From assembly GCA_030688105.1 (NCBI GenBank), contig JAUYIV010000057.1:1-5418 (forward strand): 5,418 nt of DNA. Reading direction: 5' to 3'. The notes beneath the pieces are model-generated. The model was not told the DNA's origin, did not search any database, and was given only the letters and a program-made list of their open reading frames with translations. The position numbers and the translations under genes are program-made. Positions within the stretch are counted from its first letter, which is position 1. Each line of letters starts with the position of its first letter. This document shows, in pieces, positions 4,570-5,418 of the stretch. Source of the DNA: Actinomycetota bacterium. GTDB taxonomy: Bacteria > Actinomycetota > Acidimicrobiia > Spongiisociales > UBA11373.

Positions 4570-5418
4570 ATGACCCGCTTCCCCCGAATCCTCACGTGCT
4601 GCCTCGCCTTCGCTCTCGCCGCGGCCGCCTGCGGCGGCGGCGACGCAGCCACCACGACCACCAGCCCGGCAACGACGACGGTGCCGACCACGAGCACCGC
4701 CCCCACGACGACCACGACGACCGCGGCGAACACGACCACCAAGGGGCCCGAGACGACGGTCACGACATTTCCGTCCGGATTCTCCTCGCCTCTGAACGGG
4801 CTTGCCTCCGGCGACACCCTCAAGCTCGATCGCAGCGTGATCGCGGTCAAGATCGACAACCATCCGAGAGCGCGGCCGCAGGCGGGTTTGCTCGACGCCG
4901 ACGCGATGATCGAGACCCTCGTCGAGGGAGGCTTGACCCGATTCATCGCCCTGTTCCACGACAACGAGGCTGCTCTGGTGGGCCCGATCCGGTCGTTGCG
5001 GCCGACCGACTCGACCCTCATCCGGCCCACCGGGGCACCCCTCTTCATGTCCGGCGGCCAACCGTGGATACAGAGCCTCACCCTGGCGCGAGGGGTCCGG
5101 TTGCTCGGCGAGAGCGCCGGGATGTTTCGCACCTCGCTCCACACGGCTCCACACAACCTCTATGGGGAAACCGAGACCCTCCGGGCCAGCGCCGACGCCC
5201 GCGGCTACACGAGCAATCCTCCGGCGCATTTCCTCGCGGTCGACGACTGGCCGTACCCCGACGACACCGCCACGGAGATCGTCCTCAACTGGTCGGCCGC
5301 CACGACGGTCACTTGGCGCTACGACGAGGAGACGCGCACGTACCTGCGCTGGACGAATGCCGCCGTTCATGAGGTCCAGGACGACGCGGGGAACCGGACC
5401 CAGATCGCCGTCGATGTG
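4570..5418 (+). CDS. DUF3048 (YerB-like) lipoprotein, 3'-truncated by window
   Basis: The frame is open from ATG 4570 to the right edge (283 codons, no stop), so the C-terminus is missing. Residues 1-20 form a lipoprotein signal peptide (MTRFPRILTCCLAFALAAAA) followed by Cys21 in CGGGD, the likely lipid-anchored residue; the lipobox AAAC has Ala rather than the preferred Leu at -3. Residues 28-66 are a Thr-rich linker with Pro and Ala. The domain begins near 70 with PLNGLASGD. VIAVKIDNHPRARPQAGLLDADAMIETLVEGGLTRFIALFHDNE followed by VGPIRSLRPTD is the hallmark of the DUF3048 N-terminal domain, and DWPYPDDTATEIVLNWSAATTVTWRYDEETRTYLRW follows. The biochemical role of the family is not known to me; an extracytoplasmic envelope function is inferred. 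Other frames over this region are low-complexity shadows. Confidence 0.9.
   Translation, partial: MTRFPRILTCCLAFALAAAACGGGDAATTTTSPATTTVPTTSTAPTTTTTTAANTTTKGPETTVTTFPSGFSSPLNGLASGDTLKLDRSVIAVKIDNHPRARPQAGLLDADAMIETLVEGGLTRFIALFHDNEAALVGPIRSLRPTDSTLIRPTGAPLFMSGGQPWIQSLTLARGVRLLGESAGMFRTSLHTAPHNLYGETETLRASADARGYTSNPPAHFLAVDDWPYPDDTATEIVLNWSAATTVTWRYDEETRTYLRWTNAAVHEVQDDAGNRTQIAVDV

Noticed and set aside
3650..4573. Plus-strand open frame of 307 codons spanning the acylase 3' end and the repeats
   Set aside because: Out of frame with the acylase, Arg/Pro-rich, and continuing through the hairpin and heptamer arrays; no ribosome site or domain.
4552..5370. Open frame of 272 codons on the minus strand opposite the lipoprotein gene
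   Set aside because: Low-complexity Arg/Gly/Val translation produced by the Thr-rich linker and GC-rich codons of the DUF3048 gene; no family features.
4557..5372. Plus-strand open frame from 4557 overlapping the lipoprotein
   Set aside because: It is shifted in frame against the clear signal peptide, lipobox and DUF3048 motifs starting at 4570; its translation is His/Arg/Asp low complexity.

Overview
The window is strongly GC-rich, densely coded DNA. It looks like an uncultured high-GC actinomycete, possibly Acidimicrobiia-like. The reasons are a nickel superoxide dismutase of Streptomyces type, a Thr-rich linker on a DUF3048 lipoprotein, G/C-ending codons, and several starts with no Shine-Dalgarno sequence but a TANNNT hexamer just upstream. 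The lineage is inference; no marker gene fixes it.

Layout. 2-451 (+) is the C-terminal end of a MurJ/MviN-type lipid II flippase, cut by the window edge. 500-907 (-) is a GNAT acetyltransferase. 1134-1523 (-) is nickel superoxide dismutase (sodN), and about 1630-1977 (+) is the divergent S26-type maturation peptidase (sodX). 2010-4328 (+) is a complete self-processing penicillin-acylase-family Ntn hydrolase. 4570 to the right edge (+) is a DUF3048 (YerB-like) lipoprotein, truncated by the window. The non-coding stretches are 452-499, 908-1133 (226 nt), 1524-1629, 1978-2009 and 4329-4569 (241 nt).

How the genes relate. sodN and sodX form one functional unit: SodX is expected to cut the short SodN leader so that the N-terminal His-Cys hook can bind nickel. 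The flippase and the DUF3048 lipoprotein are envelope proteins. The GNAT and the acylase have no visible functional tie to their neighbours.

The most unusual thing seen is a set of short tandem repeats with a strict 7-nt period in nearly every intergenic gap. The unit sequences differ (GGCCATC, CGGCAAC, GGCTGGN, GGCAACG, GCGGTYA). They touch or nearly touch stop codons, one fills the 17-bp spacer of the likely acylase promoter, and one forms an inverted repeat whose two arms differ by exactly one heptamer. A second point is that the SodN nickel hook reads HCDLMCG, with Met where characterised enzymes have Pro5.
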